Source of the DNA: Mastigamoeba balamuthi
Lineage: Eukaryota > Evosea > Mastigamoebida > Mastigamoebidae
Length of the DNA stretch: 64,000 bases
Reading direction: 5' to 3'
NCBI GenBank assembly: GCA_902651635.1
Contig: CACRSC010000082.1
Span: 43,406 to 107,405 of the forward strand
The translations under genes and the position numbers were made by a program. Positions 22,212 to 32,664 of the stretch are shown one piece after another (within the stretch, counting starts at the first letter, position 1; the number at the start of each line of letters is the position of its first letter). The notes below the pieces were generated by a model. The model was not told where the DNA came from, searched no databases, and saw nothing but the letters and a program-made list of their open reading frames with translations.

Positions 22212-23142
22212 ATGGACAGAAGGCTGTTGCCGCCCGAGGTCAACGTCTCTTCGCCGAGACTATTCGCCACCTCCACCTTCACCGTACCGGCCTCTCCGCC
22301 CCAGCCCCCCGCACCGCCACCTCCCTGTCCCACAAATGCGATATTTCCGATTGAGCCAACCACGAAACCGCCTCTCCCACCCCCGCCCGCGGGCCCTACC
22401 CTCCCGCTCGCAGGTCACCTTCGAGGTGGGCACCGAGTGGCGGCAGGCCCAGGGCGTCACGCCGTCCGAATTCAAGTTGGCCTGCCTGCGCGCCACAGTC
22501 CATCTCGACTGCTCCCCCACGCGCAGTGCGACACCGCCACCCCCGCGCCCGGCGCCGATCTCGCGCGCCCGCGCGCCCCTGCGGCGGACCCACGCGGGCA
22601 CTTAACTCCCGTTCTTTTTTATGTGGCTTTTTTATAGCAGCGCAGCCCTGCGCGAGGTGCAACGGGAAGAAGCCGCTGATAGAAATCGCAGGGGGCGATC
22701 CCGACGCCCCCAGATTATGCGACGGCGTCGAGCGGTTCGTCTTCTCCACGTGCCGAACGCACTGCACCAGCTCGCGGCTGCACCTTGGCTCGAGAGTGCT
22801 GCTGGGGCTGCGTGTGGGCGACTTCCAGGCCTTCTCCCGTCCGCTCGACCTGTGTTCCAAGGTATTTATGCCTTCTTTCTCTGTTTCAGGAGACAAAACC
22901 CGTCTTTTTTCTTCCGGCTTTCCGGCTGTCCGGCGGGCCGAACATGCGTTCGCGTTTTGCACGCCGGGCGAGGGCGGGGCGTGGGAGAGCGCTTGGGGTG
23001 GGGGTGGCCCACTTTTCACGGATCGTTCGTATTTCTCGCCCCAAGGCGGCCGCATATTTGCTCCTTGGGAAAAGTGGCGAGGTTTTACGTCATCAGTTAT
23101 TTCTTATACCGTGGTACAGCTGGTCGCCGTCGTCTCGGAATA
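22212..23142 (+). CDS. Cys-motif protein B, paralogue of A
   Basis: Exons 22212-22283, 22414-22525 and 22641-22861 are certain. They give LFATSTFTVTFEVGTEW, PCARCNGKK, RFVFSTCRTHCTSSRLHLG and DLCSK, aligning with protein A over about 130 residues with identical intron positions and phases for the first two introns. After LCSK there is a donor (GTATTTATG). The simplest in-phase acceptor is at 23120 (GGTACAG), which adds LVAVVSE and stops at TAA 23140-23142, giving 141 residues without the long low-complexity tail of A. Alternatively the next exons may be those listed as a separate gene at 23143-23749. The two models cannot be told apart by eye. Confidence 0.6.
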
Positions 23143-23749
23143 ATGGAGGGGGTAAAAGACGGTTGTGGACTAGAGCTCACGTGCGTGGACCCCAAGGACG
23201 CTGGACGCACTGCTCGCCGGAAGGAGGCAGCGTGTTCGGCGGGATCGTCGTCTTCGCCGTCGCCCAGCTGCACGCCGTTGCCAAACTCGGCTTCAAGGAC
23301 CTGCAGGAGGAAACGTGCCCGCGAGGCCACCGAAGCAGCTCTAGCCCTCGTCCTCCCGGTCGGCTCCGACCCGGAGAAGCCCATCATCGGTGGTACGCGT
23401 CTCGCTGCAGCTGAGACACAGCACCGGACCGCCTCGGTTTTCTCTCATTTTTTCCAATGCGAACACATTAGGCGCGTACGTTGTCGTGAGGGTGGCGCTC
23501 ATTCTGCTGCGCCCCGAGTTCGTCGTGGACGTGTCCAAGAAGATGACGCAGGAGATGGCCGTGAGGCAGGGGTACTGCGGGTACAAGATCTCGTGCACAG
23601 AGGGCGTCCCAACCATCGCCACGTCGTACAACGCCTTTTTCACCAAGGACCAGAGCGAGGCAGCCCACTCACACATCATGAACTCTGTTTTCCGCCACTA
23701 CAACAACGCGGCCATCACCACGATGCTGGCGGTGTACAAGTCATGGTGA
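23143..23749 (+). CDS. Small protein of unknown function, or 3' exons of gene B
   Basis: The last exon (23472-23749) is convincing: it follows ACATTAG, has strong coding character (for example GYCGYKISCTEGVPTIATSY) and ends in TGA. It joins in phase 1 to an exon ending GGTG at 23392, whose reading (PVGSDPEKPIIGG) fits. Upstream, the frame reaches an ATG at 23143 with a Ser/Pro and Arg/Lys-rich stretch (RRKRARE). The start is uncertain, because the ATG overlaps the TAA that would end gene B (TAATG). No domain is recognised. Confidence 0.4.
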
Positions 23750-23977
23750 GGCACCACGAGGACTGTGAATACGCACCATCCCCCACCCCTTACCCCCTCG
23801 TCCGCCGCAACGCTCATAAAGTCGCCAAATGCCGTGTTCTATTTCCGGTGGCCGTTTTTGCTTCCATTCTTTACCCCATTCAGAGCAACCATACTTTTCT
23901 TCTCGGAGATATTTTTGTGATCCTACTCTTCCTGGTGTGCGACTATTTTTAGCACAGAGCAGACCCCCCACCCTCGG

Positions 23978-25074
23978 ATGGAGCGTCTTGTAGTGACTGG
24001 CGCCCTCAACACTGGCGACTTCGTGCGCGCGAAGCTCATTGCCGAGGTGCGTCGCTTGTGCCTCCCAACCCCACGTGCACTGGAGTGACCCGTGGATGCT
24101 TGCGTATCCCGCTCCGTACAGGCTGTCGCGGCAGCCAACAAGGGCCGCGTGAGCCTCGAGATAAAGGAGCTCATTCCCGCGGAGTGGGACCGCCACCTCG
24201 AGGTCCTCTCCAAGGATAAGCCCATCGTGGGCGGCGCTGTTGTCCGCCACGAGCCCGGGCCTCGCAAGTCGGCTCCTGCGGTGCTTAACGTGGACGACTT
24301 TGCTGCGCTGGCACGCGAGCGCTGGTCCGTCCAGGAGCCGCTCTCCGACGCCGCTGCCTACGCCAAGGCAGCGCTCGATGCGCACAGGCGCTATATCGCG
24401 AACCCCCCGCCTCCGCCCCACACGGGAGCAGCCGGGAGCGCCTTCTGCTTCCTCGATGTGACGATCGGGTACGATCGGGAAAACCCTGTGTCCCCCCCGC
24501 ACGCCTTGGGCAACCGACGGCCGTTGACAATCGCGTGCGCAGAGGCGAGGCTGCAGGGACCATCGTGCTGGAGCTGTTCACCGGGGCCTGCCCCAAGACG
24601 TGCCAGAACTTCAGTGGGCTGTGCAACGGGGCTGTGGTCGCTGGCAACGCCGTCGGCTACGCTGGGACGCCCATCCACCGCGTCGTCAAGGGCGGGTGGG
24701 TCCAGGGCGGCGACCTGGCCGGCGGCCACGGCGACGGCGGCACTTCGCTCTGGGGGGCCGACTTCGAAGGTACTCGCAACGGCGTTCAACAAGGCAGGAG
24801 ACTGACAGAGCCCGTCCGCGCAGACGAGAACTTCGTGGTGAAGCACGACAGGCCCGGGGTGCTGGGCATGTGCAACAAGGGGGCGGGGCACACCAACGGG
24901 TCGCAGTTCTACATCACCACAGCGCCGGCGCCGTACCTCGACAAGCGCACGGTGGCGTTTGGGCGCGTGCACTCGGGGTGGCCTCTGCTGAGGCGCATCG
25001 AGGCCCTTGAGACGGTGAACCAGCGGCCCAGCGCCCCCGCCGTTATCGCGAGCTGCGGGGCGTACTCTGTGTGA
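23978..25074 (+). CDS. Cyclophilin-type peptidyl-prolyl isomerase, PPIL6-like
   Basis: Exons 23978-24046, 24122-24468, 24543-24769 and 24824-25074; 297 residues. The first 150 residues carry an uncharacterised N-terminal region of the kind that precedes the isomerase domain in PPIL6 (human protein 311 residues). The cyclophilin fold then reads FLDVTIGGEAAGTIVLELF, CPKTCQNFSGLC, then HRVVKGGWVQGGD, NFVVKHDRPGVLGMCNKG, NGSQFYITTAP and VAFGRV, all standard blocks. In canonical cyclophilins the active-site arginine lies in FHRVIPGFMxQGGD; here the Arg of IHRVVK is kept but F-M is replaced by W-V. The tryptophan that confers cyclosporin binding appears absent, as in many divergent members. AGATATTTTTG occurs about 65 nt before the ATG. 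Confidence 0.9.
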
Positions 25075-25188
25075 GGTCCTGTATCTTCAAAACAGATAGT
25101 GGGATTTGCCGATTGGTCGATTCTTCTGAAGTGAGATACTGATTTTGTCTTCATTTTGCTACTGACGCGTGGCTTGGCTCTGGCGGCG

Positions 25189-26418
25189 ATGAGGGGAGTC
25201 GTTGTCGTTGCCACATTGGCCCTGGTCGCCACTGTGCTGTCCTCGGAGTGCACCGGGCTCCCTCCAGCTGTTCTGTCCCTCCGCGAGCAGGTGCTTGTGC
25301 TCCCCTGGTCCAGCGTTCGGCTGCTAATCGTTGTCGCTAGGCCGGGGGCGCGCTGGACAAGGCGACAGAGTGGCTGGCGAGCATCGAGAAGTCTGTCGAC
25401 CCGATCGCACTCGAGAACGCTGGGCTCAAAGGTTCGTGCGGCTTCTCTTGCTGGTTCCTTTTCCCCCCGCATAGCACTGACGCTAGCTGCGCACCAGGCA
25501 AGAAGAAGCTCGGCGAGGCTCTCGACATGTACCGCGCCCTGCTGGCACGCTCGTCGCTGTCCGAAGAGCAGGTTGCCGTCGTGCGGCAGCATCTGGAGCG
25601 CCTCGTCGCGTACACGCGCCTGCCCGAGTACCACAACGTGCGGACGATGAGCGACAAGACGCTGCAGGAGGGCAGCATGAGCTACCTCAGGGTCCTGTCG
25701 CTCATCAGAGAGCTCGGCGGGTTCGACAGCGACGCCAAGTCGTACCTCGAGCAGGTCCGCCTCGCCAAGCCCCGGCTCGACGCCCATCTCCCCGGTCGGG
25801 GGGTCTGGCAGGTTCGCCCCAGTCGTTGCTGGCTCTTCCCCGTTGACGGCCAACGAGCAGAAGAGGCAGTTCGCTACGTACTACGAGAAGTTCGGGCTGG
25901 AGATGCCCAGGGTGCTGCTGGACGCCAAGGCCGGTGTCCGCTCTGCCCCGACGCCGATCGAGAGGCGCACACGGCCTGCGGACTACACCCGCGACCAGGA
26001 GTACGAACTGACCCACCTCGTGTTCGCCGCGTACGACTACGGCCGCTGGAGGACGCAGGTGCAGCTCTCCGAGTCGGCCCTCGAGTACCTGCGGACTGCG
26101 CTGCCTGAGCTGCTCGACAGGGCAGTCGGCAAGAACGACGTCGACATCGCGGCCGAGTACGTTATGTCGCTGTGCTACCTGGGCTGGACCGACGTCCCCG
26201 CGTTCGAGAGGGGCGTCAAGTACCTGCTCAAGGCCCAGAACCCCAACGGGAGCTGGGGCGACTACGAGAAGTTTCGCCCGCATTACGGCAACTTCATCGA
26301 CGCTTTCGGATACCTCCACACCGTCGGGGTGAGCTCCGAGGCCCTCGTGCACGTGTTTGAGGTCGGCTGCGGCTCGTGCGAGGTGAAGCCGCGGCCGTAC
26401 GGCCCCGAGCGGCTCTAA
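25189..26418 (+). CDS. Secreted protein of unknown function with helical repeats
   Basis: Exons 25189-25290, 25341-25431, 25498-25811 and 25861-26418; 354 residues. The start gives a signal peptide (MRGVVVVATLALVATVLSS). The rest is helical. Toward the C-terminus, FERGVKYLLKAQNPNGSWGD matches the look of prenyltransferase/squalene-cyclase repeats (A-x-x-W/Y-L-x-x-Q-x-x-x-G-S-W-G), and PHYGNFIDAFGYLHTVG follows. This suggests an alpha/alpha toroid-like fold, but only one clear copy of the motif is present. Function unknown. The third intron could start either at 25812 or at an earlier GT; 25812 keeps phase and the best branch-like TTGACG. Confidence 0.75.
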
Positions 26419-26596
26419 CACAGGCAACCTATTTTCTCTGCTGCTGATGTCACGTGTGATGTAAACTGTGACGTGAGGAGGAGGGGACTGCTGCGCGCTG
26501 GGGCTTTTTTTTTCCTGGTCTGCTCTTCAGGAGTGTTTCCGCTCGCCTACAAAAAACCTCGTGGTTTTTTTCTCGGTGCTACCTCAGACCTCTCAA

Positions 26597-27483
26597 ATGA
26601 GCAGCAAGGGGTCCGTCTCCACCCCCTCCCGCGCCGCCCTCGCCCGTGTTCTGGCGCCCCGTCGCGTTGCCGCCTTTTTTTTCAACAAATGCGCAGTGAG
26701 CTCACATGACTTCTCTCCAAAACCCCCACAGGAACAAGAAAGCGCCGGCGGCCAAGGCTGAGCAGCCCGCGGTGAAGCCCGCCAAGAAGGAGGAGGCCAA
26801 GAAGGCCGCGCCCGCCAAGGCCGCCGCTCCGGCCAAGGCTGCCGCGCCCGCCAAGGCCGCCGCCCCGGCGAAGAACGCGCCGGCCAAGGCCGCCGCCAAG
26901 GCCCCGGCCAAGAAGCCCGCGACCCCCGCCGCCAAGGGCAAGGCTGCCCCCGCCGCCGCCAAGGGCAAGGCCGCCCCCGCCAAGGTGAGCCGAGAGCAGG
27001 CCTTCTCTCCTTCCCCTTGAGACAGGAGGGGCAGGGTCACTGACGTTTGGGGTGAACGCGCGACAGGCTCCCGCCAAGAAGGTCACCAAGAAGGCGAAGA
27101 AGACCGAGATCAGCCGCTCGGCGATGCTCGCTCTGCGCAAGCAGGCCCGCAAGATGAAGAAGAAGATCAGGCAGTGCCTCAAGCTGGTCGGCCTGCGCAA
27201 GGTGCGCAAGCTGAACAAGAGCGAGGTCGCCAAGCTGAAGAGGATCACCGACTTCGAGAGGGAGCTCGCCGTCGTCAACCGCAAGATCGCCTCGTCTCGC
27301 GTCGGCGCCCGCAAGCACGCCATCGTCCGCGTCCCCCGCAAGAAGGTCGTCCGCCTGACCCGCAAGGCCGCGCCCAAGGCCGCCGCCGCCAAGGCTGCGA
27401 CCCCCGCCGCCGCCGCGCCCGCCGCCAAGCCCGCGACCCCGGCCGCCGCCCCCGCCAAGGCTGCCGCCCCCAAGAAGAAGTAG
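26597..27483 (+). CDS. Lys/Ala/Pro-rich basic protein, H1-like
   Basis: Exons 26597-26610, 26732-26984 and 27067-27483; 227 residues beginning MSSKGNKKAPAAKAEQP. Both ends are tracts of AAPAK/PAKK repeats as in linker-histone tails. The central 85 residues (RSAMLALRKQARKMKKKIRQ, GLRKVRKLNKSEVAKLKRI, DFERELAVVNRKIASSRVG) are basic and helical rather than a winged-helix GH5 domain. It may be a chromatin protein of the H1-like class found in protists, or a ribosomal protein with KAP extensions. I do not recognise the core. The first exon has only 14 coding bases. The poly-T tract before the acceptor and strong GC3 support expression. Confidence 0.65.
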
Positions 27484-27881
27484 AGGGGATGCCCGGGACC
27501 TGCACGTGACGCCTTCGCCGCACCTGGGGATAGAATCTTGAGGGACCCGGTCTTCCCGGGGGGCGGGCGGGGGCACGGGCGGTCTGCCGCTGGTGCCCTT
27601 GCTTGCTGCTCGGGGGGCTCAAGGAAACACTGTTCCTGCATCAGAACCTCCCATTCGCCTGCTGTTATGTGTGGCTGTCTGTGCAGTAGGCATTTTTGAA
27701 TCCCGGAAGTGTTATTATCGCCGGGTGCGCAGTGCAGAATTTGACGCGCGATTGTGGGCTGTCTGCCGGAGGCGGATTATCGGTGACCCGATCTGTCCCC
27801 CGCCGAATCTTGGCACCACACATTTATCCTGGTCTCTTCGCAGCACCAGTGAAGCCTCTGACTGCCATTGGCCGACGAGAA
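27484..27881. other. Intergenic spacer
   Basis: 398 bp between the H1-like gene and the AdhE-like gene. It presumably holds a terminator and a promoter; I see no gene or repeat. Confidence 0.3.
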
Positions 27882-30773
27882 ATGGTACGCCACTGCTCCG
27901 CGTGCCAGGGCCCGTCCCGCGCCCCGAGAGCCGCCGCCGCAACTCCTCGCTCACTGGTCGCCCTGCGCCGCCCCACGCGCGCGCCGCTGCCGCGAAATAA
28001 CAGTCTGCGCAGTCGGCACTGACCCAGCGGCACCTCGAGCTCCAGCTCGGCGCCGACGCCATCGCCTCGCAGCTCATCGCCGCGGCCGTCTCGTGCCTCG
28101 CGGCCTGCGCCGACATGGACGACGCCGAGGTCGACCTCATCCGCGCCCGCCTCGACTCTGCGTCGATCAGCCACCACCCCGACGCCTCTGTGCGTTTCCC
28201 CGCCGCGCCTTTTCGCTTCCGCCGGCTGCCGTGGCAGCCGGTGCCCGCGAGGGGAAGTTGAAGGGAATGGTGGCGGGTGTGGCGTGTGCATACACACGTG
28301 TGGCTTTTCCTCGACGCTTTGTGGGCGCAAGAGTGGGGGAAATTTGATGAGGCGACGCCGGAAGAAACAGGCAAAAACCGCATTTGTCGGGCACCGGTCA
28401 GCGGCCGCACGCGAGTCGTGTCGCAGGCGGCCCTTCCCCCAGTCCCCCCGCCTTGTCCAACAGTCTTTTTCCTCACGCACGGAAATGCGTCTGTGTGCAG
28501 ATGGTGGTGCCGGAGGTCGTGTACAAGGTACACCCCGCACTCCCCTCTCCCCCGAACTCCTTACGGGTAGAGGGGAAAAAGAAGACAGCACAACAAAACA
28601 ACGCCCGCGCCCCTGCGGAGGCGGGGGAAAACAGCGGCGACGGAAGGGCCCGAGGGCCCTTTGGGCGGGCCAAACGGCGCTCATTTCCTTTTGCTTTTTT
28701 CGTTGCTGCCTTTTGTCGGTTGCTGTGACGCTGTCCACACGCGCAATGCCAACTCCGCCCTCCCCCCTCCGAAGAAACGCAAGGTGAACCTCGACGACCC
28801 CAACGCGCTCTGCGTGCTGGTCGCCATCGTCCCCGAGACCACCCCGGACGTGGCCGTGCTCGTGCTGGCGCGCCTGGCCGTCACGAGCCGCTCGTCGGTG
28901 ATCTTCCTGCCGCACCCGCGGTCGTGGCACGTGGCCGCCGGCGCAGCGCGCATGTGCGACGAGGTCGCGCACAGCTGCGGCGCCCCCGAGGGCCTCGTGC
29001 AGTGCGCGCCCGCCAGCGTCCTCGACCCCCCGTCCCCGGGCCACGCGTCGGACCCCAACCCGCTCGCACTGCTCTACAGCTCCCTGGTCTGCCACAAGGC
29101 ACGCGCCGAGCAACGAGGGGAATCTGGGAATTGGATTGAATTGAGGGCAGGAGCGCGGGGAAATGAAGAAACTGAATTGGATTCGCCGCAGCACGTGGAC
29201 GCGGTGGTGGCGATCGAGGCGCCGCACGTGACGTTTGTGATGCCCGAGTCGTCGTGGTCGTACCCGATGCGCACCACGTCGCCTGCGCCGCGCAGGGCGC
29301 GCGTGGTGAGGGAGCTGGCGGCTGCCGTGGGGTCGATGGTGGCCGCGCAGGACCACAGCGTCGTCGTCGCCGAGCTGCGCGAGACGGAGCCCTGGCTGCG
29401 CATGCCCAAGATGGTCTACTTTGGGTTCGGCTCGCTGAGCGAGGCGCTGATGCGCGAGGTCGCCGGCAGGCAGAAGGCGGCCGTCGTGACGGACTTCTCG
29501 CTGTTCTACCTGGGCTTCACGAACCCCGTGGCCGAGGCGCTCTCGAGGGTCGGCGTCCCGTGCGAGGTCATGTACAACATCGAGAAGCAGCCCGACTGGA
29601 GCACCATCCGGCGCGGCGTCGAGAGGCTCAGGGTCATGCAGCCCGACACGATCATCGCCATCGGCGGCGGCTCGACGATGGACGCGGCCAAGATCATCTG
29701 GCTGTTCTACGAGCACCCGGAGCTCGAGAAGGACCTCTCGTCGGTCGTCGCCACGACCTTTGCCGACGTCCGCAGGCGCACGTTTGCAACGCAGGGCCGA
29801 CCCCCGCGCTGCTGCCCGTACGCCTTCCTCCTCCTCCGCGCCTCCGGGCTCATCAGGGGCGCACCACAGGCTGCTGTGCGTGCCGACGACGTCGGGGACG
29901 GGGTCGGAGGTGTCGCCGTTCGCCATGATCATCAACGAGCACGAGAGCCTCAAGCACATTGTCGCCGACGAGTCGCTGATCCCCGACGTGGCCATCTGCG
30001 CGCCCGAGTTTGTGCTGTCGATGCCGAGGCCCCTGGTGACCACGACGGGCATGGACGTGCTCTCGCGGGCGATCGAGGCCTACACGAGCATCTACGCGAC
30101 GCCGCTGACGGACCCCATGTGCCTCAAGGCGATCGAGTTTGTGTTCAAGTACCTGCTGCGCAGCCACGCCGACGCCGACGACCGCGAGGCCCGCGAGGCC
30201 ATGCACTACGCGTCTACGCTGAGCGGCATTGCCTTCTGCAACAACTTCCTGGGGCTGTGCCACAGCTGCTCGCGGCAACTCGAGGCCGAGTTCCGCATAC
30301 AGCGGGGCATCGCGAGCTCGGTGATGCTGCCGCACGTCATACAGTTCAACGCGCGCAGCGCGGTGATGAGGGAGTTCTACCCCTCGCCGAGGGACCGCTA
30401 CACCGCCATCGCGCAGGCCGCGAAGCTGGTGGGCAAGGACGCGGTCGCCTCGCTCGCCAACGCCGTCGATGAGCTGAAGAAGAACCTCGGCGTCCCGCTC
30501 TCGATCCGGGAGTACGGGGTGGGCGAGTCCGAGTTCATGACCAAGGTGGACTTCATGGCGGCCAGGGCCTACGACGAGCAGAGCACCGCGACCAACCCGT
30601 GCAGGGCGGAAATCTCGGACATAAGGTCTCTTTTGCTGGACGCCTTCTACGGGCCGCAGCCCATCGACGACGACGGCTTCACGTCGCCGTCGATCAAGCG
30701 GGCCCCGAAGTTCCGCCTGCCGCGCAGACTCTCTTCGGCCACCCTGTACGAGATGAAGAAGGCCACGATGTAG
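27882..30773 (+). CDS. AdhE-like protein with lost metal ligands, probable pseudoenzyme
   Basis: Exons 27882-27884 (the ATG alone), 28004-28189, 28501-28527, 28775-29086, 29192-29781, 29870-30773; 673 residues against about 870 in AdhE. AdhE turns acetyl-CoA into ethanol with an N-terminal aldehyde and a C-terminal iron alcohol dehydrogenase domain. Residues 1-180 follow the AdhE start (VLVAIVPETTPD, IFLPHPRSWHVAA) and then the aldehyde domain breaks off before its catalytic cysteine. The second half keeps the iron-ADH fold (KMVYFGFGSLSEALM, IIAIGGGSTMDAAKIIWLFY, VPTTSGTGSEVSPF). The aspartate ligand survives in GMDVLSRAIEAY, but the three iron histidines are arginine (GMDVLSR, CSRQLEAEF, RIQRG). 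Both activities are therefore doubtful. The end of exon 4 could instead be a GC donor at 29099. It may act as a structural or regulatory partner; this is inference. Confidence 0.85.
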
Positions 30774-30883
30774 GTGTGAGTGCCCCTCTTCCTTTCGAAA
30801 CAAACAAACTCTCGTTCCCTATATTATGTTCTCGATTCGCCGTGCGCAACGAGTGTTGACCCCAGTCGCTCTCATGTCCCGTG

Positions 30884-32107
30884 TCACGAGTCTATGCCGT
30901 AGCCCACGACGGCCACGGGGTACATCGGGTGGAGGAAGTACTTGACAGAGCTGCCGGTGGACACAGCCCCCTTGCTGCTCCACACCAACGGGGAGCGCCA
31001 CTCGTTCAGGCGCTCCGTCACGGCGAGTGTGCGCCACATGGCCTCCGAGTAAGCCCTCGCCGCCTTGGACAGTTCCCTCTCGGTTCGCGTCCCCAGCAAT
31101 GGCGACATCAGATCCTCTATCTGAACGGACGCTGTGCACGGGTCCCAGAACAACGCGTACGCCATGATGAAGGACTTGGGGAGCGCCACCGTCTTCATCA
31201 CCGCGAACACTACCGCTGCCGCGCGTCCCGACATGGCCGAGCACCCGGCAAAGCCCAGCTCGTAGTCGACCAGCTTGGCACCGAGCAGCTTCGCCTTGTG
31301 CCCCAGCAGCACCTGCACGTCGACGGCCCTCTTGTCGACGACGCCAGGAGCGGTCCTCTGCAGCACGTAGAGGCTGCCGGTGGACGGGAAGACCACCGAG
31401 TCGCACAGCGACCCCCGCTCCAGGTCGACGCCTGTCGGCACCACAAGCGTCCGCACGAGAGCCCGCACGGGCACGCAGGGCATGCCGCTCTTGAGCGGCG
31501 ACTCGAACATCGCCAGCCACCTGTCGCCCGAGCCCCCGTCGACGCTGACAACTGCACGGCCCGCACAGGCCAGCGAGGGGGGGAGGGGCAATGCGTGAGC
31601 AGAGGCAGCCAACGGGAACGGCATCGCAGGCGCACAGAACACGTTGCTCTCGGTTTCGCTCAGAGTGACAACGGTATTGCCCGAGTCTGTGTAGGCGGGA
31701 CGCTCGAGCCCCGGGACCACCACGGCGCTGGCGCACTCGACGGGCGCGCAGCTCTGCACGAGGCACTGGGCAATCGACCAGAACACCACCCTGAGCTCCC
31801 CGCCCTCCTCCTCTGTGTACGAGACTTGCGGCAGGGGGTTAACGCGCCGCCCCACAGGTCGCATACTCACTCAGGTACTCGGCGTCGCGCGTGAGACCTG
31901 TCGGAAGCGTCAGCGCGGGGGAGGAGACGCGGTGCGAGTACCGAGGAGGACGTGGGAGGTCTGCAGGGCGGGCGCTCGCTGGGCGAGGATGTCGGCCCGC
32001 AGGATGAGGCGAGAGGGGAGGCGCGGGCGGAACCAGCGCTGCGCAGTCCTGCCACACATCTCGCGGGCCAGAAGCGAGCGCACAACCCCCCCGACCTGGC
32101 GCCCCAT
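30884..32107 (-). CDS. Conserved-looking protein of unknown function
   Basis: Exons 32107-31942, 31897-31871 and 31824-30884; 377 residues. The middle exon is only 27 nt. The N-terminus (MGRQVGGVVRSLLAREMCGR, then RFxPRLPSR) is basic and amphipathic, as in organelle targeting peptides. The body contains hydrophobic strands (GELRVVFWSIAQCLVQSC, ALVRTLVVPTGVDLERG) and ends HPMYPVAVVGYGIDS. No catalytic motif is evident. It lies tail-to-tail with the AdhE-like gene, the two stops 110 bp apart. Confidence 0.7.
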
Positions 32108-32664
32108 CTTTGGCGGGGAACGCTCAAGATGTCCCTGATTTTTCCCGCCGGAATAACGATATAATTCCCGGTATCTCTGACGACTACGCTCTACCGACCT
32201 TGACAGCCACTCTTGCCCACACGCGACGATTAGTCAAGTTGAACACGGGCGGTCAACTGAATGTCTTGAGCTTCCCGAAGTTGTATTCGCTCAGCCTGGT
32301 TGCCTTGTGGGTGAGAGAAGAGCGAGCACACCGCAAAAATGCCAGTCCAAAATGTTGGTCTCAGAATAGACTCTCAAGCGACCAGACATATTCCCCCATT
32401 AGTACACTCACCCACCAACAACTACTGAGGTTATCATTCCAACATCCGATATCAAATTTTACTGCCCGAAGCAGACGTTGGCATTGTCAACTACAGTTGG
32501 ACTCTGGATTCTCTTCAAGGTGCTGGCAGGAGACCTCTTGTCACCAGCTCCACAACAGAGCATCACACAACAACACAGATATGTGATTCAGCAAAGAATG
32601 GCCATTATTATTGTTGCCCTTCCCTTTTCCTTTCCCATGCAGCACAACCAGGCTTGGGCCACCC
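32108..32664. other. Lower-GC spacer
   Basis: 557 bp, less GC-rich than its surroundings. It should contain the promoter of the gene ending at 32107 and the 3' end of the receptor gene to the right. A 158-codon plus-strand open frame (32110-32586) has no coding signature. Confidence 0.3.
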
